The translations under genes were made by a program, and so were the position numbers. From contig JAQFVV010000014.1 in the NCBI GenBank assembly GCA_028023455.1, positions 2,979,336-3,043,335 of the forward strand: a stretch of DNA of 64,000 nucleotides, read 5' to 3'. Below, piece after piece: positions 12,901 to 24,540 of this stretch; the first letter of the stretch is position 1; each line of letters starts with the position of its first letter. The stretch is from Epiperipatus broadwayi (lineage: Eukaryota > Onychophora > Udeonychophora > Euonychophora > Peripatidae). Under the pieces are notes generated by a model. That model saw only the letters and a list, made by a program, of their open reading frames with translations, had not been told where the DNA came from and ran no database searches.

Positions 12901-14995
12901 AATAAAATACTTTCTACAAAATTAATTTTTAATTTACAGATGTTTAAAATACACAAAATTTAAAAACAAGACTAGTCATATACCTGATACAAACTATGTA
13001 ATTGATTCATTGCTTTAAGAGGTTGTGAAGAAATACATATAGTCATTCAAATTGTATTATTTTATTGATTAACAAAATATGTATATAACCCAATAATAGA
13101 TGGACCTGTTATTTATTTATTGTCAATTATATCTTGACTATTAAAATAATTATAATAGCACTTCAAACAATTTACAAGTGAATGGAAGTTTATTTATAAT
13201 AAGTCATGTTTTTTAATTTATTGATTATATAAATACTAATAATTAAATACAAAACAAAAATGAATGGGGGGTGTGTGCTTATTTTCTGTAAAGTTTTCAG
13301 TTTCTAACCAATGAAACACATTCATAATCATACCATATTGATTAATGAATGAAAATGTATTTATTTCAATGAATAATTATTATTATTTACTATAAAATAG
13401 TGCATTTGTCATTAATTAAATTAATCTTAACAAGAATATAACCATTTTTTAAATTATTTTTTTAACGATTGTATTTAGTTTTACTGATATAACTATAAGA
13501 TTCTTATTTATTTTGGTAATATAGTTGATAATTGCATGTTGTCAAGAGCTACAGTAAATCTGTAAAAGTGTATTTGTTTTTTATAAATTATTTATAAACA
13601 ATACATTTATTTTTTAACATAAGGTAGAAATAACTAAATGCATGAAATAATTGTTCCTCTTTTATATTAAATATATACATTTAAAATTCACAAGACAATT
13701 TTAAAACATAACCTTTATTTAAATTTGATTTTTTTTTCATATGAAAATTTTTTATTCTTTGACTCTTATGGTAATTTCGTTAGAATTTCTAGCTACATTA
13801 TATTTTTATAAATTTAGTAAAAAAAAAAAAAAAAGATTATTTCTGCGCAAATTGTAGAGGTGTAGAAGTTGTTGCTTCATTACTTTTTAAAAAAAAAAAA
13901 AATCTCACAAAAATGAATTGTAAATTAGTCAAAAAAAAAAAATCATATTTTTAGAGCTGGTATTTGATTTTAGTTTATCTCTTAATTTTAAGAAAGATAT
14001 TTAAGTATATATGCTTGATATTTGTCTTTAGACAAGTTTAACATTTTATCATGAGGTAGTGGCATGTTCACCTTCCATGCCTATAACATGAGTTGAAATT
14101 TAGGTGTATCAAATTTGAGATTTTATTCAGATTTCAATCAGCTTTATATATCTTTTCAGATATCAGGACCATATTCATTCACTATTAGTCAGTAAATGTA
14201 GCATTACAGATGATAAAATGGATTGGGAAGAACAAAGGTGGAAAAATACTTAAACGTTTACCATTTGGCAATTGAAAAATTTAATGAATAACATTTTCCT
14301 CTTTTATTGTTCTTTTATTGAAGAATTTGTTTCTGCAATAAGCTTTTTGAAAGTAGTTTTATCTATTACCATTACTTAAGAGATAATACTTATTATGGAC
14401 TGCTTAACATTAATTATTTGACATTACTTAATGTAGGTAAACAGCAACAAAACTCTTATTTTGATTTTATTCTACTTATATAACGTCATCTTTTATATGT
14501 ATATATGAGGGGGTGGGATAATTATAGCTTATGCAAAATACATACAGAAGAAGAACCATATCAACAAGTCATTGAGATCTTAAAAAATCTTTTTTGCTTT
14601 CATACTAGATACATACTAATGCAACTTCTCAACCAAATATTTTATAATATCATTTGCACTAACAAGAATTTTATATTTATGAGAATACAACTTTATCAAA
14701 ATTGGTAATTTAACTATGGTATCATACATTTCTTCATTGCTTTAAAATTATTGCAGTTTAATCTAAAATTGCTGAACTTCTGCACTCATAACTATGACCC
14801 CATCTTCCCCAGATAAATATTTTAATAATTATTGTTAATAATTTATTAAACTAGAAATTATCACATTCAGATATACATTTTAAATTTTAATTAAAAATTA
14901 ATATATCCTATTACTATTAAACTCAACCAATAGAATAATTAGTTCAATTCCATTTGTAATAGCTTAAATATATTTATAACTTTTATTTTATTACT
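9140..14995. other. Long AT-rich stretch, no gene or clear repeat
   Basis: Open frames here (for example 9392-9580 and 14505-14708) are short, of low complexity and without family motifs. Notable only are an (ATT)n run near 9935-9961, poly-A runs near 13820-13930, and a small GC-rich palindrome at about 12268-12282 (TAGCTGG G CCAGCTA). If the gene at 7427 continues to the right, this may be intronic. Confidence 0.45.
9935..9961. repeat. (ATT)n microsatellite
   Basis: About nine uninterrupted ATT trinucleotides follow a T-run. It is a simple repeat with no sign of function. Confidence 0.9.
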
Positions 14996-14999
14996 TTTT

Positions 15000-15135
15000 T
15001 TTAATCACATGAATAAAAATATCTGAAAAAAATAAATGACCCTCAAAATGCATTTCATGCTGCATCAACACTGTTCATTTGACTTTGGTGACAATCTTTT
15101 GCATATCTTTCTTTTTGTTCCTCATTATTTATCAT
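15000..15135 (+). repeat. R3 dispersed repeat, partial copy
   Basis: Blocks such as CACATGAATAAAAAT, AATGACCCTCAAAATG, CATTTCATGCTGCATCAAC, CATTTGACTTTGGTGAC and GCATATCTTT follow the order seen in copy 1 (400-620) and in the inverted repeat that starts 300 bp downstream. It is strongly diverged and the ends are approximate. Confidence 0.4.
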
Positions 15136-15430
15136 TATTAAGTTATTACAATTTTCCTGTGCTCACAATTTAGAACTGTTTCCCTCAGATAAATACTAGA
15201 ATAAGATTTTTTCTAATTGATCAGACAAGAAAGCATTATAATGGACTTTGAAATTATTAATGACTACTACTGAAAAGATTAAATGCTCTAGAAAATGCCT
15301 ATCACTGTAAGAAATGTTTATAGTTATAATTGTGCTGTTTTATATATTTCATTGTAATTAGAGATGATTTGAACCAGACTATCATGTTACATTCAGTCAC
15401 CCACTTTATCTTAAACAATCGAAACATATT

Positions 15431-15667
15431 ACCACATGCATGTGAAAAAGACAAATGATCTCCAATATACATATTTCTTGCTAAATATCAGTTGGTCTGG
15501 ATCATCATCTCCCACACATCTGTATAATCAGTGCTTGATTTCTATTAAGATGGCAAATTTCCAAACTTTAATGTGTGGAGATGATGATCCAGACCAACTG
15601 ACAGGTACTAGTTCAGCATGAAATATTTATATTGGAGATCATTTATCTTTTTACACATGTATGTGGT
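15431..15667. repeat. Long inverted repeat built from two head-to-head R3 arms
   Basis: The left arm 15431-15519 and right arm 15571-15667 are near-perfect reverse complements. Each holds an outer ACCACATGCATGTG-like end, AAATGATCTCCAATATA, a TTTC(A/T)TGCT block and an inner CAGTTGGTCTGGATCATCATC. The inner loop is about 50 bases. The right arm has a few extra bases near its middle (GTACTAG region). An open frame at 15436-15621 merely reads across the hairpin and is not a gene. This is either a fold-back transposon or an inverted duplication of R3. Confidence 0.8.
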
Positions 15668-16450
15668 CATGTGTATAAGTTATATAATATTGAATGGACT
15701 ACTGAGGGGAGCTGTAATGTCTGGATTCAAATCCTCTAGTTGCATCTAACTTAAGTGCATATACTAAACTTGTATTTAAATATCTCAATGTAGAAAACTC
15801 CATAGAAATTCTTATGATTTTATTTCAACAGATGTTTATTCTGTTTCTCAGAATGGCTTTAGGATGGAAATTATCAGATATTGTATGCAAGCTTAATAAT
15901 TGATTAGATAATATATATTTTATTTATTAGCAGAAAATGTTTCATTGCAGGTGATGAAAAAAAAATCACGTTATTTAGAAAAAAGTTTAATTTTTTTTTT
16001 TTTTTTTTTAAGAATAATGCATCATTTTCATTTTAAATGGATTTAATTGGTAAATTTAATTTGCTAAATATTCCAAGATTTAATCTTTGTTTGTATTATG
16101 GAAATATAGGCTTCATATAACAAATATGTGATTTTGAAAATAGTCTAAGATTAATGTCTCTGTTTCTATTTAATTAATTTGGATTGCTAGGGTCATCCAC
16201 CTCTTTATAAATCCAGTGGAAATGGCTACTCTTAAAAAAAGACTGAATTTAGGTAATTCTGAATAAAAGATTTTTATAATAGTAGCAAATCATAGTGAAG
16301 ATTCTAAATAAATACATTTGTTGTTGGCATTAGATTAGACAGATATAATGGACAAGCAGTTCATTGTTATTGAACAAATTTTTATTTGATGTATAAATAT
16401 ATTGGATTTGTTGTTTACTTTTTCTTGGCAATAAAAGAGTTCATTAGAAG
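15668..16450. other. AT-rich DNA without a gene
   Basis: It holds a T-run near 15991-16010 and no recognisable coding or repeat family. Confidence 0.5.
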
Positions 16451-16463
16451 ATAGATATAAAAA

Positions 16464-16680
16464 CCATTAAACATCACATGATCACCATCTAAGATCTAGG
16501 TACAGTGCTCTCAGATCCAAGGCTCATCACTGATGAAGGCCACAAGCCATAAACTAATCTGGGGATGTTGGGTGAGTAGGCACTAGATGGGGATTTTATG
16601 CACAAGCCTTCTGGCATCCATTGATTACTCTGGCTGGCACAGGGTGACACTACTGTATGGAGAGTTTTGCCTGTTTAATA
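16464..16680 (-). mobile_element. R1 retroposon-like insertion (short form), 13-bp target duplication
   Basis: A 217-bp block that is clearly less AT-rich than its surroundings is flanked by identical 13-bp direct repeats, ATAGATATAAAAA at 16451-16463 and 16681-16693. In minus-strand sense it begins AAACAGGCAAAACTCTCCAT, has a middle with CAATGGATGCCAGAAGGC, CTTGTGGC and GCCTTGGATCTGAGAGCACT, and ends GATCATGTGATGTTTAATGG. The same blocks recur at 21514-21957 and twice within 50971-51786. The 11-13 bp target duplications point to target-primed insertion as in SINEs. No pol III A/B boxes or poly-A tail were recognised, so the class is uncertain. Confidence 0.75.
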
Positions 16681-16693
16681 ATAGATATAAAAA

Positions 16694-19600
16694 ATTATTA
16701 TCACATCTGTTACTCACTAGGTAAATCAATAGTCAAGGAATGATGATTTATTTGAATGACTGAATTGAGAATTTTTAAAAACTTTCCTCAGCTGACAATC
16801 AATTCAGAAATCTTACAGTTCCTAAATCTTATACTTTGTCAGTGGATTGATCAAGCTGGAAACTGAATACTTGTTTCATACTTTTAAATAGATGAATAAA
16901 TATTTTAACTCATAGTAAAAATGTATTTAGGTAAATTATAGATAGTCTCATGTGACTGCTTATTATTATTAAATCACCATTGATTCTAAATTATTATAAT
17001 GAATAGATATTTCATTTATTTATAAAATTTCCAACGTAGTTTATTGAAGTGGTTTATAATTGCTTTTTCCAGTGCAGCTTGAAATGATATTATGCCTTCC
17101 TTGCAATCATTATCAACAATGTGATTCTATATTATTGCTATTAGTAGTATAATATTAAGAAAAAATAAATCGGACAGAAGAAAGCAACACAAACTAAGAA
17201 TAAAAGTTGTAGAAAGTTACAAACCCTAATTATGAAGAATTGCTAGAGAAGCATTTGCCAACTTTTCTCAAGACATAATCACCCTTTTATAGTAGTTAAG
17301 TAATGTATGACTTTACCTCATTGCTATGTTTATTTATAAAAGCATTTTTAATTGATTTATTTCAATGTTTTGAATGTTGGCTAAGAAGAGGTTTTATTCA
17401 GTATATATATATGTGTGTGTAGACAGTGGCTGAACACATTTTCAGCCAATGAAGTCAGATTGGTAAAAAACACATTAAAAATAGATTTTTTCAACAAATA
17501 ATTTAGATATTAGGAATTTATCATTTTTAAAAAAATCTATATTCTACTTTTGTAATTACTATCAATATTGTGGTAGTTTTAATAATTGTTTATTTTCTAT
17601 AATCCTTACCACTATTATTTTTAATCAAATAAAAATAATTGTTTTTTAAAAAATAATTAATGATTTTATCTAAAAAAATAATTTCAATCTTTTATCTACC
17701 TACAAAGTCAATAATAATTTGAAGAGTATTAAGCTGCAGAGATATTTGGAAAATATTGATGGCTTTTCATGCCAAATAATTATAATAATGTAAAATGTTT
17801 AATATATATGAATATAATGTTTTTTTTAATACTCGCCATGGTAGATTTCAAGTTACTTCCATTGGTTTATCAAAAATTAATGTGTCAACACTAGTAAAAT
17901 ATTGCAGTATAGATTTATGAAATAAATTGTAATGAAAATTATTATAGTGAAATTTTTATAAAAATAATTGCAATTAAAAATAACCATGATTAGCTCCCAG
18001 AAAATACTTTGTCATGTCACTATGGATTGTGATCCACTGATTGAAAACCCTAATACTAAAAAGTGAAGGAAAAATCATTATATATAAATAAATCAATAAA
18101 TGAAGAAAATTACATCTAGTTCATGATAATTTAGTTTTTCCAAATTTGGTAATGATCCCATGAGAAGATAAGCATTTTATTTTATTCAAAACTTTTTTGT
18201 TATTATTTATTCCTAAAGACATAATGAAAGTTTGTTTTTGTGAGAAAAAAAAAAGTGCCCAAATAATTTTGGGTGTTGGAGAAAATAGTGACTGTTTTAC
18301 CATTATCAATTTCACTACTTTTGACAATTATTATCAGCCTAACAAAGATAAGTTAATATAGTCCAATCCCTTGTTTAAACATACAGGCCATTTTTATAGA
18401 TTTTATTTAAAAAATCATTTACAAATAAGTCAGGTTTTTTGTAGATATTTATATTATTGTCTATTTAAAAAGTCATTTATTGTAATACTACATTAATTTA
18501 CTTATCTCTCCAATTTCTAATAATTTACTGCTAAGGTTTCTATGCAATTAATATATTTTTTACCAGTTTCTTATGTATATCCCCACTTGTATGTCCGCTC
18601 TCAGTAAATTATTTCCACAAACCTCATCAACATTTACTATATACTTTCATATAATAAATATATTTTAAAAACTTATTCTGGGTATAATTTATGAGAATTA
18701 TTTTATTGTTTTTTTTATCATTATCAGTTGTCTAAAAACTAATGAATAATCTATTTTCAAATTTTGAAACTGTCACTAAATTACACAAGAGATGGATTAA
18801 TGATTGGATAATTTGTGTATATTTGGAAAATTCTTTCAATACCATTCTGAAATCTTAAATTTAAAATTTTCTATTATTTAAAATTTAGGCCAATCATCAT
18901 AGCATCACAAAAATATACCACAAAACTACAATCTCCATAGTTCATTCATTGATGAAAAGACTAAGTTATTAGAAAATCAGATCAAAACATTACTATCTTT
19001 TATATTCAGCCTGCATATGCAGAACTAATTTATGGAACATTAAATGAGTTTTCTGTGGTTTAATTAAAGGATTACACAGATTGAGATTCGCTATATAGCT
19101 ACAGGTGATGTCTTCCATTTAATACAAGAAAGATTGCATTGTGAGAGAAACAAACACGAGCTGCAACTTTTACTTGTTGGAATGATTACAAACTGCTGAA
19201 AAAGCAAAATTCTTCTTCATAATCACACACACACATATATAATATCTTTCATTGATAATCTTTTTAACTCACTATTTTATTAATAAATTAGTTTAAATTT
19301 TATTTAAATAATACATGTATGAAACAATATTTATCTCAAACAAATGTAAACAATAAATTAAGATTTATTAAATTAATAATCTGTTAAAACAAGTAAATGC
19401 AGAAATAATTTTTAAGCATTTTTTTAATAAATATTAGAATGTTCTTTTTATAAATCCATGGAATTTGTTAATCGGAAAAAGTCCAAAAATTAAGAGCTTT
19501 GAATAATTTATCCATTTTCATGATTTTTTAAATATTTTTTATTATTAAATCAATGTTTTAATTTAATACATAACAATTAGAGTTAGAATATCAAATAGTA

Positions 19601-21502
19601 TCTATCTACAATATTTTCTAATTAGTTTTTGATTCAATCATATCTTCTCCATCACTTAGAATATTAATTTTATAATGAAGCATTTAGTGCAATGATTGAA
19701 TTCCCACCAATGAAAACTTATCCTAATTAAATTCCACTTTACTAGTACTTGTTAAGTAGCTTTTTTTTTTATCACAGAAAAATAAAAATTTGAATTTTCT
19801 GATAATATTGTAGTCTCTTTCTCTAATGATCTTCTTACTATTACAGATATATTTTTATTTGTAAGCTTCAGCATGAAATAAGTATTAAAACAAGACATAT
19901 TAATAATAGTTAAATGTGGCAACTATGAAAGTGTGGCACATATAAGATAAAATTTCATTGCAGACATATAAATTAATCGTGATTGTCAGTGTGTGTATAT
20001 ATATATATAAAGATCAACAATTACACTGCCATAATATATGTAGTTCATGAGATTATCCTCTCAAAGTATTGTTGGTATAAATAACTGTTCTGCCCTCTAG
20101 AGTACAGTGCTCAATAATTTATATAACGAGAGGAGGGCCCTGTTTTATTGGACTTTACATTGTTATATAGAAGATTATCATTGGACAATTTCAGTTAGAG
20201 GAGCAAATGTTAAATCAGTTGAGATATATAAGGCATATTAATTTAAATCGATTAATATTTTAATTTCAGAGTAGAATTATTACTTCTCATTTTAACACTC
20301 TGCCAATAAAATGAAAAATATTAATTTTAGATTGTAAATTAAAATATCATTCAATTTAAATTAGTATGTTTGATGTAATCTCAGTTCTCTTGCTAAAGTT
20401 GTTCGTAATATTCTCTTTATAACATAACAAAATACAATTAGAGATGATTGTTTTCCTATTGCACAAGTTATCCAGCATTGCAGCTACAGAGATCAATTAT
20501 TTATAGCAACAGCATTTCAAGAGCAATATTATCTGTTATATATATATATATGATAGTTTTATTGCTTGAGAATACATAAAAAGTTTGAATACAAAAAATG
20601 ACACAATTGGGATCACTCCAAGGATTACATTTCAGAGGATACGATACCACTGTACTCACACCATTGCATACAATGGAGTCATGATATCTATTATATTTTA
20701 TTCCAAGCTTCCCTTGCTTACATTATGCATTGCATATAATAGCTCATGTTTTGCTGGTAAACATTAATTCCAATAGAATATGTACTATTTTATCAAATTG
20801 CAAATGTTCAGTACTTTTCGCAAGCACATATTTATGATATGAATATTTTTCTATGTTATAATATACATATATAAATAAAGATTAAAATATAAAAATAATT
20901 AAATTTAATAATAATGTAATCATTAATAATAAATTGAGGGAATATTTTTGCATATATAGTTATAGTGTGTATTCATTGATTCACATTTACCCAAAAAATA
21001 AAAATAACAAAATACGTACTTTTATATATCTTTTTTTTTTTTAAAAAAAAAATTAAATGAATAACAATGTATTAAGCATTTTATATGTCCTGGAAAATAT
21101 CTTTTTTATTCAACAACTTTTTTCTCTAAAGAAATACTGTAATAGTCTATTTATCAGTAAAATATGGCCTCTCTAATTGTTTTAATGTTTTTAAATTTAT
21201 ATCTTCTTCAAGGTTTTCCAATTATCTCTATTTTCTCTTACCAATTTTAGATTTTTAGTTAAATTCTTCAAATTTTAAGCTTTCATTTTATCATGTCAGA
21301 AATTTCATAATTTTTTTAGCTTTGACTTATAAAATATTTTATTGCAGGAAATATTGTACCATATTGACATTTGGAAAGGATAAAAAAATTGGAATCATAA
21401 AATATATAGCTTTCAATATAACCAGAATAAAACTTATTAATCCTTTCACATGTCAATGTTTTCCACCATCCTCTAGTGGCAATTTGAGTTAATTGTTTAA
21501 TA
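16694..21502. other. AT-rich intergenic or intronic DNA, no gene seen
   Basis: Short frames at 18121-18327 (minus) and 20585-20767 (plus) have no motif, splice context or composition support. Simple repeats include TATATATATGTGTGTG near 17401-17420, CACACACACATATAT near 19225 and TATATATATATATA near 19997. A GC-richer patch at 20085-20150 (ACGAGAGGAGGGCCCTG core) was checked for an exon, without result. Confidence 0.45.
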
Positions 21503-21513
21503 TTTTAATTTTA

Positions 21514-21957
21514 CACAGAAGCTAAATTCTCCATACAATAGCACTACTCAATACAAGCCAGAGCAATCAATGGTTACAAGAAGGTTTTTGTATAAAATTG
21601 CTATTTAGTGCCTACTCATCCAATATCTTCAAACTAGTATCTAGCTTGTGACTTTCCTCAGTGAGGGGCCTTGGATCTGAGAGCACTGTACCTAGATCTT
21701 AGGATCCAATGCAATCCTCCAGCAGTCACCTTTTACCTTATTAGCTAACTAAAACTTTGAATCCAAAATGAAAACACAATAATGTTTTCAATTCAAGTTC
21801 ATTAGCTGTATAGTCATATAGATCTGAACTCTGTTCAGCATCCATACTTTTTTGTATCTTTAGTTCTTTAATAACCATAATCATCATAATTCTATTCGGC
21901 AGGATTGGTAAATAGCGTGTGTAAGCATAAAGAATTGTGATCATGTGATGTTTGGTG
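21514..21957 (+). mobile_element. R1 retroposon-like insertion (long form), 11-bp target duplication
   Basis: This 444-bp copy of R1 lies between direct repeats TTTTAATTTTA at 21503-21513 and 21958-21968. After the TCTCCATA and AATCAATGG blocks it shares GCCTACTCATCCAATATC and GGATCTGAGAGCACTGTACC with the other copies. Unlike the short copy it continues with about 200 bp more (AAAACACAATAAT, ATAGTCATATA, TTCTTTAATAAC and CAGGATTGGTA blocks, shared with 51250-51410). It ends GATCATGTGATGTTTGG. A minus-strand frame at 21741-21944 lies inside it and is not a gene. The duplication is AT-only, so weaker evidence than the 13-bp one. Confidence 0.7.
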
Positions 21958-21968
21958 TTTTAATTTTA

Positions 21969-23749
21969 TATCTTAAACCGTTATACAATATTATGAATCA
22001 ATAAATTGGGCTTGATTTTGTAAAAGTATAAATTTAAAAATGGAAAACATTGTAAAAATTCATGTTTGAATTTTCCAAATATAAAAAAAAATAATAATAA
22101 TGTGAAATACATAATGAGAACATTTATTTTTTTATGATTAGCTATCATAAAGGCTATTGAAAAAAGCAAATTACTGAACTCTTTATCGAATGGATTCCAT
22201 TTTTTAAACAGGAATGAATAATTAATTATAATATAAAGTTAGGACATTTTGTTTTGAAATTTAAATTTACAATCATAATTATCATAGTTGTTTTTTTTTT
22301 ATCATTATTTCAATTTTTTTAACTTGTATTATTAAAAATAAAACATTTTTCAAAAAAAATCTAACTGTAAACATAAATAGATATTTTTTTAATAATTACT
22401 ATATAAATATTTTGTAAAAATAGTCATTAATATTTTGTAAAAAAACTATGAAATAATGCAATTTTTTGCACTCAAGTTCAAATAATCTGCCAATCAGAGA
22501 TTATCTATTAAACTTTTGTAAGCTCATTTATAGTTTTTCTCTGTGGCCAACTGACATTTTCAGATTTGTGTGTGTGTGTGTGTATGAATTAATAAATCAA
22601 TGTTTCCTTTATATCCAAGTTTTACTTTCAACTAAATGTAAAACAGGCAAAATCTTGCCAAAAATTGCTGCAAAAGAATGATTCAAAGCCAAAACAAAGC
22701 AGTTCAATTATTGTATTCTATGAAACCCTGATTATAATTGTAAGTTAATAAATATGATTGCATATGATGTTTCAAAATAGAAAAATGACTGCTACCACAT
22801 TATAAAATTTATTACATTTATGAATTCTAATGTTTTTAATTTTTGTTTATAATTTTTTATTTCTTTATTAATTTTTTTTATATAATTAAAGTAGTATCCA
22901 TTGATACAGCATATATAACAGCTTCATTATATATATCATTATACAGAATTAGGTGTTGGTTATTGGTACAGTTATCTTTAATGAATGTAATTATTATATT
23001 TCTTTCCAGATTAATTTGTTGCTCTATATTTTTTTAACATGAAATGAATAAATAAATAAACGGCAACAAGAAACATTCAAGTATCAGAGACACAAGCAGA
23101 TCGCAATAGTTTTTCTCAATTAATCAAATTGGCTTTTATTCTTTTTTATTGCTTTTTTCAGCTGAAAATTCATTTAGAAACTTTTAACTCTCAAATTCTC
23201 TACTCTTAAAACTATATTAAATTGTATTGTGTAAATAAAGTTAAATCATATGATTAACTGCTCAGGTATCATGTACTAGGCTGAGCTAAGAATCAATGCA
23301 GGTGTCTTTAGTTTTTGAATCATCTTATTCATCACTGTATGATCATGGGAATAATGTTCTTGCCTCATGTTTCTTTTTTCTCAAAGATCAAAGACTAATC
23401 AATTATTTTGAATTACGTATAACAGCAAAAGTCATTACTAAGCATGTATTCCCTAAACTTAGATTTAATTAAAATTGATATAATTTTTTTCACATTGGAA
23501 TCGGCATACATTCAATTATTAATCAACTAAAATCAGTCTATCATAACAGATAATCACAACTGGCACATAAATTATTGTTACATTTTTTTAACAATAACTT
23601 TATGTTTGAGTTGAAGGCAATAAAAAATACTTTTATTTAGATATACAAACATACCAATATGATAAAGAGATGAAAATGCTAGCCAGCTTAATTTATCTCC
23701 ATGAATTAATAATGTTTGTGGATATATTTATTTTCCATTTATTTTAATA
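21969..23749. other. AT-rich DNA, no gene seen
   Basis: Open frames at 21981-22169, 22466-22681 and 22843-23037 are low-complexity Phe/Ile/Leu/Lys frames typical of AT-rich non-coding DNA. A (GT)n run of about ten units lies near 22564-22583. Confidence 0.5.
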
Positions 23750-23990
23750 TTTTATTGAAGATATGATTTCACCATCTAAGACTTGTCTCAGGTCAAGATT
23801 CTCTTTTTCATTATTTGACCAAGAATCTATAATCAAAGAATTGTGCTATAAAAGATGAAATTCTTATGAGGGTTTAAAAATTCTTTTTTTCTTCTGATCC
23901 AACATTAAAAAAAAATAATTGCTCTGATATTCATAGATGCAATTGGAGTTTCATCAACAGATTCAGGGCATTCCATGCTTATTGCACACA
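23750..23990 (-). repeat. R2 dispersed repeat, copy 3
   Basis: Its reverse complement matches 5690-5900 block by block: CCCTGAATCTGTTGATGA, CAATTGCAT, AAGAATTTCAT, AATTCTTTGATTATAGATT and a GAATCTT block. An A/T-rich insertion of roughly 20 bases distinguishes it. It abuts the LINE fragment that starts near 24040. Confidence 0.6.
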
Positions 23991-24039
23991 TATTATAGAA
24001 GAAAACTTCAAATTTTCAAGAATATAAATTGAAGTTGGA

Positions 24040-24540
24040 ATATTTCAATAGTTATTACTTATGGATCTGAGACTTGGACACTTAACATAAGACCAATTCA
24101 GAAGACTACTTAACCAAGTAATAAGTATATAAGAGAATGAATTTAATATTGCTGACATCACTGAAAGAATTAAATTAAAATGGAGCTGGGTAGAAATGAT
24201 GGTAATAGATGGATAGTTAAAAATTTTTAATTGGATGCCAAAAGATTGTAAAAAACTTAGAATAATCAGGTATCACTGTCATCATTGGGAAGAATTAGAG
24301 ATTGAGCTGGACATATTGCTAGAAAAGATGATAATAGGTGGTTAATTGAAATTTTTAAATTGGATTCTAAAAGATTGTAAAAGACCAGAACAAGACTGCT
24401 TTTGAGTTGATTGGATGAAGTAAAATAGTTTGTTAATGTGATGTGGAGAAGAGAGGCTAGATTGCAGAAAATGGATTAAATTAAGAGAAACTTACATTTG
24501 ATAGTGGATTGACAATGGTTGAATGTGATGATGATGATTA
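24040..24540 (+). pseudogene. 3' end of an RTE/Jockey-type LINE
   Basis: Broken frames read TYGSETWTLN near 24057. They then give a WAGHIAR-like block followed by NRWL(I)EIFK and a DCKRPE-like block, and finally LDEVKQFVNVMWRREAR and KWIKLRETY near 24410-24500. That order is the conserved C-terminal end of the endonuclease/reverse-transcriptase LINEs often mis-annotated as craniofacial development protein 2-like. The unit around WAGHIAR...DCK occurs twice (about 24180-24260 and 24300-24390), an internal duplication. The copy ends in GATGATGATGATTA, the short tandem tail usual for RTE-like elements. It is full of stops and dead. Confidence 0.65.

Noticed and set aside
15436-15621. 61-codon plus-strand frame
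   Set aside because: It reads from one arm of the inverted repeat into the other; the sequence is explained by the R3 hairpin.
20085-20150. GC-richer patch considered as an exon
   Set aside because: No frame stayed open between plausible acceptor and donor sites and no family motif was seen.
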